Shown here piece by piece: positions 21,524-32,468 of a stretch of DNA of 64,000 nucleotides (position 1 is its first letter; every line of letters begins with the position of its first letter). Both the position numbers and the translations under genes were made by a program. Where the stretch lies: NCBI GenBank assembly GCA_034440635.1, contig JAOTON010002068.1, positions 623,001 to 687,000 of the forward strand, written 5' to 3'. Source of the stretch: Lepas anatifera (lineage: Eukaryota > Arthropoda > Thecostraca > Lepadidae). The notes under the pieces are model-generated. The model was not told the origin of the DNA, did not search any database, and saw only the letters and a program-made list of their open reading frames with translations.

Positions 21524-22011
21524 TATGTGATGCGTAAATCCGTGTTCTTCACTTGCGAGTGAAACGTTAGTTTCGACATAAAGGAATAATTAGACATTTG
21601 ATAGAAATGGATTCACTATTAGATGCAAGCGCCTTGACAAGATGTCAGATGTGATCGGATGGCGAGACATATGGTTAGTATGGCCATAATTAGGTTATTT
21701 CCGAAATGTGAAATTGACAGTGGTCAATCAGAAAGGCTATTTAACACATCCCTTGACGAGATATATGTTTTAGGTTATATTTTCAGTATGTAAATGGTTG
21801 TATGTGTTGCAGTGATATATGTATGTATGTCATGTATACGCTCACCGGAATTGAAGATAACTGTTCGTTGTCTTGTCATATATTCATATAATGTAAATAC
21901 TCTAGGTTATTTGAATTCTGTAATGGTAATGGATCGGATGAGATGACTGAGACAGAGACGAAAATTTTGAAGAGAACATCAAAATTTCATCTAAAGGACC
22001 TCGCGCTGTGA
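21524..22011 (+). other. Gypsy 3' untranslated region
   Basis: AT-rich sequence between integrase stop and 3' LTR. No env gene. No clear polypurine tract touches the LTR; a purine-rich stretch (gagacagagacgaaaa) lies about 60 bp upstream. Confidence 0.6.
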
Positions 22012-22780
22012 TGTAATAAATATTTTATTAACCCCTTTGAAACTACTAAATTTCTGAATTCATAAAGCTTAAAAACAGCCCTCTCCATAGTCAAACCTAA
22101 TGCTTTACACCCAGTCAGAGCAAGCTTGAGTACTTGCACCGACATGTTCGCAAACTTGTACCGACATGTGCCAATCCACGTGGCCGCACCGAGCGTTAAC
22201 CCTGCTTAGAGGTGACCGCTTCAAGGCCAAGACGCCAAATCTTCGTGCCTTTGGCATGGGAATGGCAGTCACTGAGTTCATAGCGCCCATAAAATTAATG
22301 GACTTCCATTAGTGCTATGCAGATCTGAAGTGCCGACAGCATATTGCATTAGGATTAGACCCCATCACACCCCAGTTCGCAGACACCTGGCGTACTCCGG
22401 TACCCAGTATTCTCGGAAATCCACAGTTGCCCTCATTTCTGGATGAGGAAATGTTCTCAGTCAACTCGTCAGCATCCGGTATCAAACCGTATATAAACAG
22501 CCGCCTTCAGCGCTGAATAGACAGTCGTGTTTCGCATTCGCCATTGCGACGGGAAAGTTCTGCCGGTCAGCTCCGTGACATGTGACCAGTGGTGACGAGG
22601 AGGCTGCTGAGTGCAGAGTGTTGGAACTGCTGCTGAGTTACGGCCTGTTCACAACGCCAGGCTAAACGTGGGAAAATAAATTGGACTTAGTACAAAAAGT
22701 ATCTTCATCGCCCACGAAGAGGTCCTAACCGCTACGCAACCATAATTCACAGCCACACCGAAGAGCCCATCTTGGTGACA
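22012..22780 (+). repeat. 3' LTR of Ty3/gypsy element
   Basis: 769 bp from TGTAATAAATATTTTATT to TTGGTGACA, matching the 5' LTR. It is followed by the GCAAC target duplication (22781-22785). It carries TATATAAA at 22490-22497 and AATAAA at 22675-22680. Confidence 0.92.
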
Positions 22781-22785
22781 GCAAC

Positions 22786-23410
22786 ATTCGTTGGAGGACG
22801 TCGTTGGGGCAGGTGCTTCTCTCTATTCTCCCGAGGACTATTTAAGAGCTCTGATACTTCTAGAAGAAGACCCTGCTGCATATTTTTACCCTTTGGATGG
22901 CTCACGAAATCTTCCACCAGGTTTACACCACATTCTGTGCGACCGTTCACGACAGTAGGTTCTGGAATACTCTGAAACACGGGAAGCTATACCAGTCACC
23001 AGCTTCTCAACGGAGCTATTTCATGTCAGAATCTTTCAGATTCAGGCGCTCGAATACCAGCCAGTTTTCAGGAATGACAAATCGACAGAGGCTTGGTACC
23101 GAGCCAAGCTCTTCAAAGCCTCTGTCGGAAACTTTAGCCTATACACCTGAAAGGGGGATGGTTTTGCTGTTTAGTCCAGGCACTGTGTCACTGCATTTTT
23201 ACTTTCAGCATTGTGATTCTTATTTGCGAGGCAGATTATAACATTCTGTACATAAATAACAGTTGCGTTTACACATTGACGTCAGCGCCTCTACACAATA
23301 CCGGAGTATTTGTATTGCAAGACCTCTCAGGGAACGTTCCTGGATCATCAGGCCCGGCTAGAGCTTTGGTTCTGGAAGACATGCCAGCTCTGCTTTTCTT
23401 GAAAAGATAA
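22786..23410 (+). pseudogene. Harbinger-like transposase relic Y1, right part
   Basis: Homologous, inverted, to the relic at 24667-25546. Near 23213-23330 a broken frame reads MILICEADYNILYINNS, and the inverted copy reads VVLIIGTEYSFLCIDTT. Both resemble the segment around the first catalytic Asp of PIF/Harbinger (DDE_Tnp_4) transposases, V-hydrophobic-D-x-Y-x-F-x-x-x-D. No complete catalytic set remains, and there are many frame breaks. The family call is tentative. A second reading as an unrelated old repeat cannot be excluded. Confidence 0.35.
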
Positions 23411-23682
23411 TTACGAATTGCGCAAGCTGGTTTACATGTTGCTGTCAGGAGAGGCTGCCTCCAACAAATGACTGTTTAGAAGACCCGGAGCCCACCAGCG
23501 AGCCATATCCGTTGAATATAGGACATTTATTTCACAAAGTGCGTGCTATTACTGAGTCAGATTTCTTTCATCATTCCAGAAGATACTTAAAGACTGAATA
23601 TTATAATTCTTGGAGTTTAACAACGCATCAACTGCTCAGGTCCTATGTCATCAGAGGTGAGAGGGAAAGAGGCTACAGCAGG

Positions 23683-23792
23683 GCGCCAAATTCTGCCTTT
23701 GGGTGGGCTCGAACCCTCCGACACCCAGCACATACAGAGTGCCATTGGCCGAGCCGAGCGCAAGCGCTAACCGACTGAGCCACTCAGACCCC
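23683..23792 (-). repeat. tRNA-derived SINE head, copy 1
   Basis: On the minus strand it starts GGTCTGAGTGGCTCAGTCGG, containing a good pol III A box (TGGCTCAGTCGG). A B box GGTTCGAGCCC follows about 56 bp downstream. The 3' side does not pair with the 5' acceptor strand, so it is not a functional tRNA. A related copy lies at 50216-50389. The TTAA of the next MITE begins 22 bp beyond its 5' end. Confidence 0.55.
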
Positions 23793-23818
23793 GAAAGAGC
23801 TAGCGGCTTTTCTTTTAA

Positions 23819-24662
23819 CACGCGCATTGACGGGGGGGCGGGTACCCGCCCCCCTCGGGTTTTTCAGAGACAGTAAAGAAACGGCGGCGCGTAGCGCCGC
23901 CGTACTTATTGTTTCTTTTCCCTCATCATTTTTACAACTTCCGTGAAAATTTTAAGGTTAGGTCATCTCAGGTCAGGTCACCAGTACAGGTCAAGTGACC
24001 CGACCTCAAAAAAAGTTTAAGATAGCATAAGTCGGAGCAGGGTGAACTTATCCAATTGAAACTCATATCACATAATGGCCCCAACAAGTTCTCTAAAATA
24101 TTTTCCGGTATTTTTGATATCGATGACCCAAGGTCAGGTACGAGGCATGACCTCTCCATTGGAAATATATGGGAAAAATTGTTTTTACGGAATAACTCAG
24201 TAACGGATGGTGATAGAGCATTTATTTTAGCTGCATTAGACCCGCCTGGGCTTTGCGGTTCTAATGATATGCATTTTATATAATTTGACCCTGACCTGAC
24301 CTCAGGTCAGGGCAAATCTTTGATTTGACCTAGCAAGGTCAAATTATATATCATTCGATTCGGCTTGCTAAGAGGATTCATACAGTTCAAGTCATTTTGC
24401 TCTATCTTTACTTGTTCAGATGTAATGCCCGAAAAACTGAATTTACATGTTATCCCTATGACGGGCATGTTTTGACCTCTCGTGACCTTGAATGTGACCT
24501 GACAAAAAATGGTACAAATGTTTTCGATGGAGAAGTGGATGGGCAGCCCAACACCGCTTACCGTTTTTCGCTACCTACCGTGGTTCTCGAGATCTTAGGG
24601 GGGGGCGGGTACCCGCCCCCCCGTCAATGCGAAGGTGGCTCAGACTCCCGTCAATGCGCGTG
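23819..24662. mobile_element. AGGTCA-rich TTAA MITE, copy 3 (complete)
   Basis: 844 bp between TTAA at 23815-23818 and 24663-24666. Terminal inverted repeat CACGCGCATTGACGGG...CCGTCAATGCGCGTG. Subterminal palindromes are present: the GGGCGGGTACCCGCCC type near both ends, and two 10-bp arms ACGGCGGCGC / GCGCCGCCGT around GTA at 23881-23903. AGGTCA clusters lie near 23965-24008 and 24290-24345. A short open frame at 24397-24666 is composed of the element end and is not considered a gene. Confidence 0.85.
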
Positions 24663-24666
24663 TTAA

Positions 24667-25546
24667 GTGGTTCTAATCCATGCATTTGGGTTCCTCCGTC
24701 GCGGATAGCCAGCTTTAGAGCCTTCTATGAGCCTCAAAGCTATCCATAAAATGCAGTGTAGTGCTTTCATTAAGGAAATGCAGAAATCGCCCTGAATGTG
24801 CTGAAGTCAATTTGCCATCAGCTGTGGTATCTATGCACAGAAAGCTATATTCTGTCCCGATGATGAGAACCACCATCTTGGAGGTAAGGAGCCAGTCGCA
24901 CAACAATTGGCCAAAACAGCAAGCAATTCAAATTTGACTAGGGCAAGCTTCAGGTTCCGATAGAGGCTATGAAGAGCTCGGTGAATGTTCGGTTCTAAGC
25001 CTCAGCCAGCTTGTCACTCCTGACAGCTGGCTGGTATTCCATTGCCTAAATCTGATATATTCTGACCAGAAATGGCTCCGTTAAGAAGCTGGTGGCTGCT
25101 ATAGCTTCTTATGTTTCAAGGTATTCCAGAACTTAATGTGGTGAACGATCCTACAGAACGTGGTGTAAAGCTGGTGGAAGATTTTGTGAGCCATCCAAAG
25201 GGTAAAAATATGCAGCAGAGTCTTCTTCTAGCAGTATCAGAGCACTTAGATAGTTAGCAAGAGAATAGGGAGAAGCACCTGCGCCAACGACGTTCTCCAA
25301 CTAATGTTACCAGAGAAAGGTTCGCCTTCGGAAGGCATTCCTCTTCTGTCGGGAGTTAGAGTACTAGGGTGCTGAACCACTTAATTTCAGGTCTTTTGTG
25401 GAATAACATGTATTTTTATTGCGCTGCAAATACACCTGACAAGTAAAAGCCTGCATGTTAAATACCATCTACCGCTCTTATACGCACGCACATGCCAGGC
25501 TGTCTTTAATGGTAGGTTATGCACCCCTTTCGTACCAATTTAACAA
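24667..25546 (-). pseudogene. Harbinger-like transposase relic Y2 (inverted, not split)
   Basis: The reverse complement aligns with 6691-6923 plus 22786-23410 without the gypsy element. It shows the empty target site as ctctgg-taac-attagttgg. The best coding trace is VVLIIGTEYSFLCIDTT near 24830-24890 on the minus strand. Decay is heavy. It abuts the right TTAA of MITE copy 3. Confidence 0.4.
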
Positions 25547-26370
25547 GGGGAGACTGCAACTCCGGGAGGCCAATCGCCCCTAAAATATGCAATATTTAAC
25601 CGTTTTGAGGCGATGTTTTCCGTTGTCGTAGATGCTTGGAATGTGGCTCATTGAAATCAGAATTGAATATATAATGGGAAAAAGTGGGTTCGAGTCTGAA
25701 AAGTAAAAAAAAGTTTTTTAACGACCCTACTGCCGCATACCCGTTTCCAAAATCCAGCTCTCCATGAAATTATCACGTGATTCTCTAATTAACCTGGCCA
25801 AGTTTTGTACTAAATCTTTCAATCTTGACGTCGGAGTATTACCGTTTTGTACAGGACGTCTTTTCTAGTTATAGTACATCTCTATGTCCTTAGTATGAAT
25901 TCTTAGAACTTGATCTTAGGCATGGCAATGATACTTTCACTTCCTTCAACCCACAGGTTGTATTCCCAAGGAGGGAAAACTAGACCACAGACCTCGTTTA
26001 TTTCAGCTAGCGCCTACCTTTTTATCAAAAATGCTTTGCTGGATTATTGTAATCGGTTACTTATTAATTTTCAATATGCCGACTACACCTTAAATGCCAA
26101 CTAGAGCCACTTCACAGCACTGGTGCATGTTAAGCTAGACCATTACAATTACTGAAAACTTTTCCATTTATTTCAGCCAGCCCGATGCAATATTTTATTA
26201 GATATACTTTGCTCGAATTATTTCATTGATATTGATCAAGCTATTATAAACGCTGCCTAGAGATAAAATATCCTCCGCAGGCATTTCTTTATCGTTAATA
26301 AATGTTTATCCTTAGTGGTCAAGGCAAAGTTGTACTTAAACTCACCGCATCTCATATGATTAGATAATCT
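25547..26370. other. No gene recognised
   Basis: AT-rich sequence, probably intronic to the SLC19 gene or upstream of it. No domain-bearing frame, RNA gene or repeat border was seen. Confidence 0.4.
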
Positions 26371-26524
26371 GCTAAGATGTTTCCTTGCCTGTCCCCTCGA
26401 ATCCGGAAATGTAAAAAACACTGAAGATTATGCTGGTGTGTGGTATCTTCAGTGTGGTGTGGTGTAATCTTCAGTGTTTTTTACATTTCCGGATTCGAGG
26501 GGACAGGCCAGGGAACATCTTAGC
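26371..26524. repeat. Long near-perfect hairpin, 60-bp arms
   Basis: The arms 26371-26430 and 26465-26524 are inverted repeats with only a few differences, all in the outer third (ttccttgcc against ggccaggga). The inner 43 bp are perfect. The 34-bp loop contains a further partial copy (ATCTTCAGTGT) of the inner arm sequence. It has no coding content. Possible explanations are a fold-back mobile element, a hairpin RNA precursor, or a template-switch duplication. Confidence 0.9.
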
Positions 26525-26732
26525 AACTTATCATCATGCTCCTCGCCGCAGCACTTCAAAACTTATCAACGATTAGATAATCTGATTAATCATTTATAAA
26601 CCCTTTGCCCCAGCCTTTACCTCTGGCCCAACGTTAAGTGTCGAATGAGTAGACGTCTGGCCGCAGAAAAACGTTATGAATAATTATTTAAGGGCACGTG
26701 CTCAGGATTCGTATTTTTGGGCAGGTACTTAA

Positions 26733-27182
26733 AGGGAATGTGGCACCTTCATAACGTGACTTTAACTGATATAGCCAAGTTGTAAAGTAAGTAGGAAAAC
26801 CTGGTGCTCAATATATCATTTGTCTTGGAACTGGAAATTTCCGTAGAAAAAAGCTAAAACCTACCAGCAAAGTACCCCTCATGTACCTTTCGCAGCAGGC
26901 CACAGTTGTCATGGCTGCTGGTGTGACGACATATGCTGACGTCACGATGAGCATCAGCCAATCGAAGCCCTTGAAGCGTTTGGATTATGGTAGTGGTTGC
27001 CAGATCATGACAATATCCACAGTCTGATATTTATTTCTTTTTCTAGAGGAGTGTTTTTAAAAACCAAATATTGAGCTTATTGTACATTTTTCAGAGAAAT
27101 CATGAGTGGTTTCATTATTTTTTACTAAAAGTATGCCTAATTACACTAAATTCCAGGATTCGACCAAGGTGCCACATTCCCT
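26733..27182. mobile_element. TTAA MITE, second family
   Basis: 450 bp flanked by TTAA (26729-26732 and 27183-27186). Terminal inverted repeat AGGGAATGTGGCACCTT...AAGGTGCCACATTCCCT, perfect over 17 bp. A partial second copy ends at 30460. It has no coding sequence and is not rich in AGGTCA, so it is a different family that uses the same target. Confidence 0.82.
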
Positions 27183-27249
27183 TTAAGTGGGGAAAAGCAT
27201 ATAAAAAAGCTAGTGGGGATTCAGCATGGGTTTGCTTCTCATCTATAAG

Positions 27250-28135
27250 TGCTCAGGTTAATGGTTTGACCTCCAGACATCATATTGGGTTACAACAGGC
27301 TATTTCCTTAAAAATATGCAATGCTTAAGAAACCTTTGCATATCTCCTGTACCAGCAGAGTTAGTATGGTTTGAAAAATGCATTTTAAAGGCAAATATCA
27401 GGGCTTTCTCCTATATGGGGCTTTGTGATCATACATGTAAATTGTATAGCATAACACAGATTTTCCCTTTGCTATCCCAATGGGAGATGTCTCCTCTTAA
27501 CCTGTTTGATGCCGTCACAAAAGGTCACAAGAAGCTTATGAAATGAAAGCCAGTGACATTACAAACACAATGACGTTGATTTCAGGGCTCTAGCTTGATT
27601 GGGTTGGAAGTTATCATCCAAAAAATATTTGTGATTCCTGGTGACCTATGGTGACTATAGATAAGCTGAGGGATAAATATCACCCCTGGAATATGTGTGG
27701 AACGGTGGCGAATAATGCTTTTCTGAGAAATATGAGCATTTGCAATTATATTTTTTACTTAGACCATAAGACAGATCTTCCCCAATGTTTTTTTCAATGG
27801 GAAAGGTCACCTCGTGAACTGACCTCAGGTCCCTAAATAAAAATATTGGATATTCACTTTGTAGACCATGTAAGGTTGATCAAGTGTAGAAAGTTTAAGG
27901 TAGATTGGCGTAGAAATGTAGCTATGGTAGAGCTCAAAATTTGAAGTGAGATGACTGTCTGACCTCACCTGGTGACCTGACCTAGCGTGGCCCAAGGTAA
28001 ACGTTTTCAGAGATAGTGGGAAAATGATCAAATGAGAGGTAGACACTATAAACGCTTTGCTGTGCATCGTCGTTTTTCTGTTATTTTGAAGAAAGAACCT
28101 GAGGGAACCATCGATGCCCCCTGGTGGGGCGAGGG
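27250..28135. mobile_element. AGGTCA-rich TTAA MITE copy, left end decayed
   Basis: The right end is ccctggtggggcgaggg followed by TTAA (28136-28139), the same terminus type as copy 2. TGACCT/AGGTCA words lie near 27265, 27805-27835 and 27955-28000. The left terminus is not recognisable. Confidence 0.55.
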
Positions 28136-28139
28136 TTAA

Positions 28140-30302
28140 GAAACCCTATTTTGGCTTGGAGTTTGACCTAAAATTTCAGTTGAAAGTTTCAAAGAAATAC
28201 AAATTTTCATCCTGCAGGCTGTAGCGCATAGTAATTTGCATACTGTTGAAGGAAATAGGTAGTTAGTGTATGCACACTTTGTTGCTATTCTGAATCAAAC
28301 TAGATTCGGATTCAATCTTTATTTGAGTCAGAGTTGTGTCAATTCATTTCTGGGTTTTGACTTAGAATCGACTCATTGGTGTAACGTTTTGAGTGGAGTC
28401 AGAATCAGATTCAGCCACTACTAAGCTGTGCATCAGAGTTCAGTCCACAAGAAATATTGAGTTACCAACAAATCTGCATAACATGACTGCAGTGAAATGC
28501 CTCCAAATGCATTTACATTTTGCAAGGATTATTTTATGTTCTGGGTCATCATTTCCATCATTAAGTATTTGAAGATAATTAATTGACTACAGCCTTTTAT
28601 GTAGCAGATTAACATTAGAAACAGACCTATTGATTCAGAGTCTGCTCCACTTTACTTGAGTTAGAGTTGCATTGACTCTTCTGGATTTGGGCCGAGTCAG
28701 AGCCGACTCATCAGCTCAGCATGATGAGTTGATTCAGAGTCAGTTACTTAGCTATGTGACAGAATTGAGTCAACGGAAAGAGTTGTTTGTATGAGCCGCA
28801 TGACGAAATCCATGGAGCGAAGCAGATTTAGATTTCTCAATAGGCTTTATTCTGGCCGCTTGTCGTGTCCGATAATGTATGCGAGAGCTCTAAAATTTGG
28901 TAGGGTGATAGCGCTCCTACGCCAGACACACAAACTAGAGTCCCCAATTTAAGTCCAAAATAGTTTTTGAGAACTTCTGAAACATACTTTTTAAACTTTG
29001 TATTTTTCTTATTTGTATTTCTTAAGCTACAAACTTGAAATTTTTCTGCTTTCAAATAAGCAACAGGGGCCAGCTAGACAAAAAAGTTTCGAGCTGGTCA
29101 GAAAATATTTATTCCGCAAAAACACGGTGTTGAGTATAGAGGGCAGAAATAGTATAGAGGGCAGAAAACTGCTGAAAATTGACGGCCGACTTATAAGCTC
29201 GAAATGTCTGAATGCACACTTCATTTAGCTTAAAGACAGTCACTGGGGGTAGCCAGGTGAATTTTATTGTGCTTAGGCATGGTTTCCAGTGCAAAACGTT
29301 AAAATTTTGACCTAGTTTTTGCACTTCTTCTAGAGTACTGGATGTTTGCTCATTTTATTCAGATCTTAATATCTCGCGATCTAATGGACCGATTTGACTT
29401 CTCATTGCAGATAATAAAAAAGCATTGCTTCCGCCTGATGATGTTTGGATATGGAAATTGTGATATTGAAATTCTTCGTTTTATAAATATAAATGGAATT
29501 TTAGTAAACAACTTTTCATTTGGAGCTTTTTGGTTCCCAGCACATGTCAGTAACAAGCTCAAAATTGACATGGTCAAATAGGTAAGTTAACTGCGGTCAT
29601 TTCACCTGATTATACTTGTCACTTACCTCTAACGGCTTCCGAGTAATTCGTCCGAAAATGTATTTCAAGGCATTACATTTCTTGGAACATGTTTACTTCT
29701 CACCATGGTTTCAAGTACTTAGGATGAATGGCAGTGGATGAAACTTGGCATGAAGTTAGCGTAGGGTTCTGGGTCACTGACAGTCCCCAGCATAGTAACT
29801 TGCATAATTCTCATACACAGCCAAAAGCAGTCTTTTAGTATCATGCCAAGTGCAAAAGTGATGTGATAAAATGATCCTGTGTGCTTTGGTAATTTGATCT
29901 TAAGGATCTGGAAGGCATCTTGGTATACTAGAGGTAAGAATATAATTACCAAACTCTTAATCATTTTAATGTATAAAGCAACTTAACCTTTCATCAATAA
30001 ATTAGTTAGATCAACCAATGGAAACATGTGTCCATAGCTGGCCATAGAACGGTGAACTTGGAGTTTCATATAACCTCAAGATATAGGTACATACAATCAA
30101 GCATATACCCTAGATAGCATTGCCATTATAAAAAAGCATGTGCATATACCGAAAACAATATCATCACTTGATACCACATCATTTAGAATCTTGCCTTTTG
30201 CTTTGTTTGCCTTTTCTCGCTTCTTTATTACTTCGTGGTGATGGGGTTCCACGGGCAGATATTTAGTTTATTTTTTTCATCACCGACCAAATTCATCACC
30301 GA
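28140..30302. other. No gene recognised; degenerate GAGTCA-type words
   Basis: Between about 28300 and 28790 variants of GAGTCAGA and GATTCAGAGTC recur irregularly. The rest is AT-rich. Open frames up to about 80 aa (such as 29342-29581) have no recognisable domain and lie on both strands. Confidence 0.4.
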
Positions 30303-30460
30303 ATTGATTTATTTCTTTCCCTAGAGGAGCATTTTAAGAATAAAAATATTGAGCTCTTTGTACATTTTTCAGAGAAATCATGAGTGGTTTCATTATTTCC
30401 GGCTAAAAGTACGCCTAATTACACTAAATTCTAGGATTCGACCAAGGTGCCACATTCCCT
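30303..30460. mobile_element. TTAA MITE, second family, 5'-truncated copy
   Basis: It matches the last ~160 bp of the element at 26733-27182, including the terminal AAGGTGCCACATTCCCT, and is followed by TTAA (30461-30464). Confidence 0.75.
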
Positions 30461-30464
30461 TTAA

Positions 30465-31009
30465 TTATTGATTTTGTCCAATGTATTGATGTATGTGTGG
30501 GTGTGGGTTAGGTGCATGCAGAACGTCTTCCAATCGCGGGTGCTTATCTTTTTGCAATTATTTCATTAATTGTTTTTCTTTTCTTTTCTGTGCATTATTA
30601 CGTGAATTTTTGTCCGAGCACCTGATTGTTGAAAGCGTTTCAGCTAAAAGTATACGAGAACCCACAGCGTAGTCACTCTGTAATCACTGCAATCACTATT
30701 ACTCAGCAAGGTTTCAATTTGAACGGCTTGCAACGGCCAGGAGGAAGCCCGCAAAACGTGCACGAATTGTAAAAAGCATAAGACAAGTGTCTTGTTAGCC
30801 GATAAAATTTGAGGTGCTTTGCCATGCTTGTTGATCAGGATCCTGTCACCAAAGACGAAACTGAAAACAACTTATTTTCCATGCGCAAGAATCTGACAAT
30901 TTGAAACCATTTGTTGCCAAAGGCTTACTATTCAAACAAGTTTACCATCGGGAGCAAAAATTGGGTTTCTAAGGCTGTTAGTGCTTCAATATCATCTCGC
31001 CTCGGCACA
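30465..31009. other. Nothing recognised
   Basis: Presumed intron sequence upstream of the first visible SLC19 exon. No feature seen. Confidence 0.4.
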
Positions 31010-31267
31010 GGGATTTAGGGAAATGTATTGATACCAAAGGTTAACATTTTATGGGATTTAGGGAAATGTATTGATACCAAAGGTTTACATTTTATGGGAT
31101 TTAGGGAAATGTATTGATACCAAAGGTTAAAATTTTATGGGATTTAGGGAGATGTATTGATACCAAAGGTTAACATTTTATGGGATTTAGGGAAATGTAT
31201 TGATACCAAAGGTTAACATTTTATGGGATTTAGGGAAATGTATTGATACCAAAGGTTTACATTTTAT
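31010..31267. repeat. 43-bp minisatellite, six units
   Basis: Six head-to-tail copies of exactly 43 bp, each starting GGGATTTAGGGAAATG and ending with ACATTTTAT or a variant. Units differ by one or two bases. The array ends 32 bp before the SLC19 exon, within the expected branch-point/polypyrimidine zone. Confidence 0.95.
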
Positions 31268-31299
31268 GATGAGTGTGCCGTGTTTATGTGGGTGCACAG

Positions 31300-31408
31300 G
31301 TGGGAAACTACATACAACCCCTGTGGGAGGCTATTGCTCCTTGGGAAGACTTCGACTCGGAAGGAGATCTCTACAACGGAATAGTCGAGGCCGCCAACAC
31401 CGTTCTTG
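31300..31408 (+). CDS. SLC19: SLC19 folate/thiamine transporter, exon (first visible)
   Basis: This exon encodes 36 codons plus one base. The acceptor is gggtgcacag before GTGGGAAAC and the donor is cttg before GTAAGC. The peptide holds NYIQPLWEAIAPWEDF and then LYNGIVEAANTVLG. It matches the SLC19 family (reduced folate carrier, thiamine transporters), where NYxQxLWxxxAP and YNGxVEAxxTLLGA lie at the start of the C-terminal half. It ends in phase 1. The next exon supplies the remaining two bases of the Gly codon, so both boundaries are supported. SLC19 proteins are 12-segment plasma-membrane carriers of folates or thiamine; which substrate applies cannot be told. The upstream exons with the first six membrane segments were not found here. 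Confidence 0.85.
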
Positions 31409-31551
31409 GTAAGCACCAATGAAAGCTATTCGACTTTGCTTGATATATTCGGCAATATGCAAAGTGAGTCCGTCGTCTAACGAGAGTGAAACAAAAGACG
31501 AAGTGTCCAAAGCTTACCTAAAAGAAAGATACCTCAAACCTTTTCTAGACA

Positions 31552-32444
31552 CGGGAAAACGGCGGCGCGGTACTTCACGCGCCTTATCCTGGATCAGTCC
31601 CGCAGTTTTCTCAAAATTTCAACGTTGGGTCGTCTCATATTAGGTCACCGGCACAGGTCAAGTGATCTTACCTCTAAAAATGTTTAAGGTAGCATAAGTA
31701 AGAAAAGGGCGAATCTATAATATTGAAACTTATACCACATAATCAGCCCACCGAGTAATACAACATATATTCCGGGATTTTTCCCATTGACGACCTAGGT
31801 TCAGGTACGGATCATGACCTCTCTAATGGAAATGCAGGGGAAAACGGAAATTGGCCAAAAAATTGTTCTATTTCTGTAGATAACGCTTCGAACGTGAACC
31901 TGTAACCTCTGAGAGGTCATCTGAGGTTACTGAAGCAGGTTTTCAGACTTTGGTTGCAAACTTGGCAATTTTTGGCAAATTTGCAGCAAATAATGAAGTC
32001 TTTTGTTTTGTTACAATCGCGCTTGGATTTTTATTGCAAAATGATTGATATGCATGTTGATTGTGTTGGGTTAGGTGGTGACCTTGACCTGACCATAGCT
32101 TTGGTCAATTTTATATTTTGACCTAGTATAGTCATATAATACGCCATTTGATTTGCTGTAAGGAGAGGGAAGCGAATGGTGCCTAAAATGAATCTAGCTC
32201 TACTCTGTCACAGGCTAGAGCCCAAAAAACCCTACTCTAGCATGCTACCTTCTTTGACCTGTCATGACCTCAATATTGAACTGAACCAAAAAGTGACCTA
32301 TGTAGTTTCTGCATGAAGTTTCCTGAGCTATGAACCAGCGTTCACGTTTTTTTCACTGTCCTGCATAGGCGCCGAGTTCGAGGGGAGGGGTGTTTGAACA
32401 CCCCCCACCAGGGCGAAGGTGGCTCGGAGGTCCACCGGGGCGGG
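31552..32444. mobile_element. AGGTCA-rich TTAA MITE copy, ends decayed
   Basis: It begins inside the GC palindrome zone (aaaacggcggcgcgg) and ends with ccaccagggcgaaggtggctcgg and ccaccggggcgggtg. The right TTAA has mutated. AGGTCA words occur near 31640-31665, 31905-31930 and 32070-32130. It starts 140 bp after the SLC19 donor site. Confidence 0.6.
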
Positions 32445-32468
32445 TGAATCAGGCAACTGTGACAGTGG

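Noticed and set aside
23683..23792. Functional tRNA gene
   Set aside because: A and B boxes are good but the 3' strand does not pair with the 5' acceptor strand, and there is no cloverleaf closure. A SINE head fits better.
29342..29581. 79-codon frame
   Set aside because: AT-rich, no domain, also open on the opposite strand; no support as a gene.
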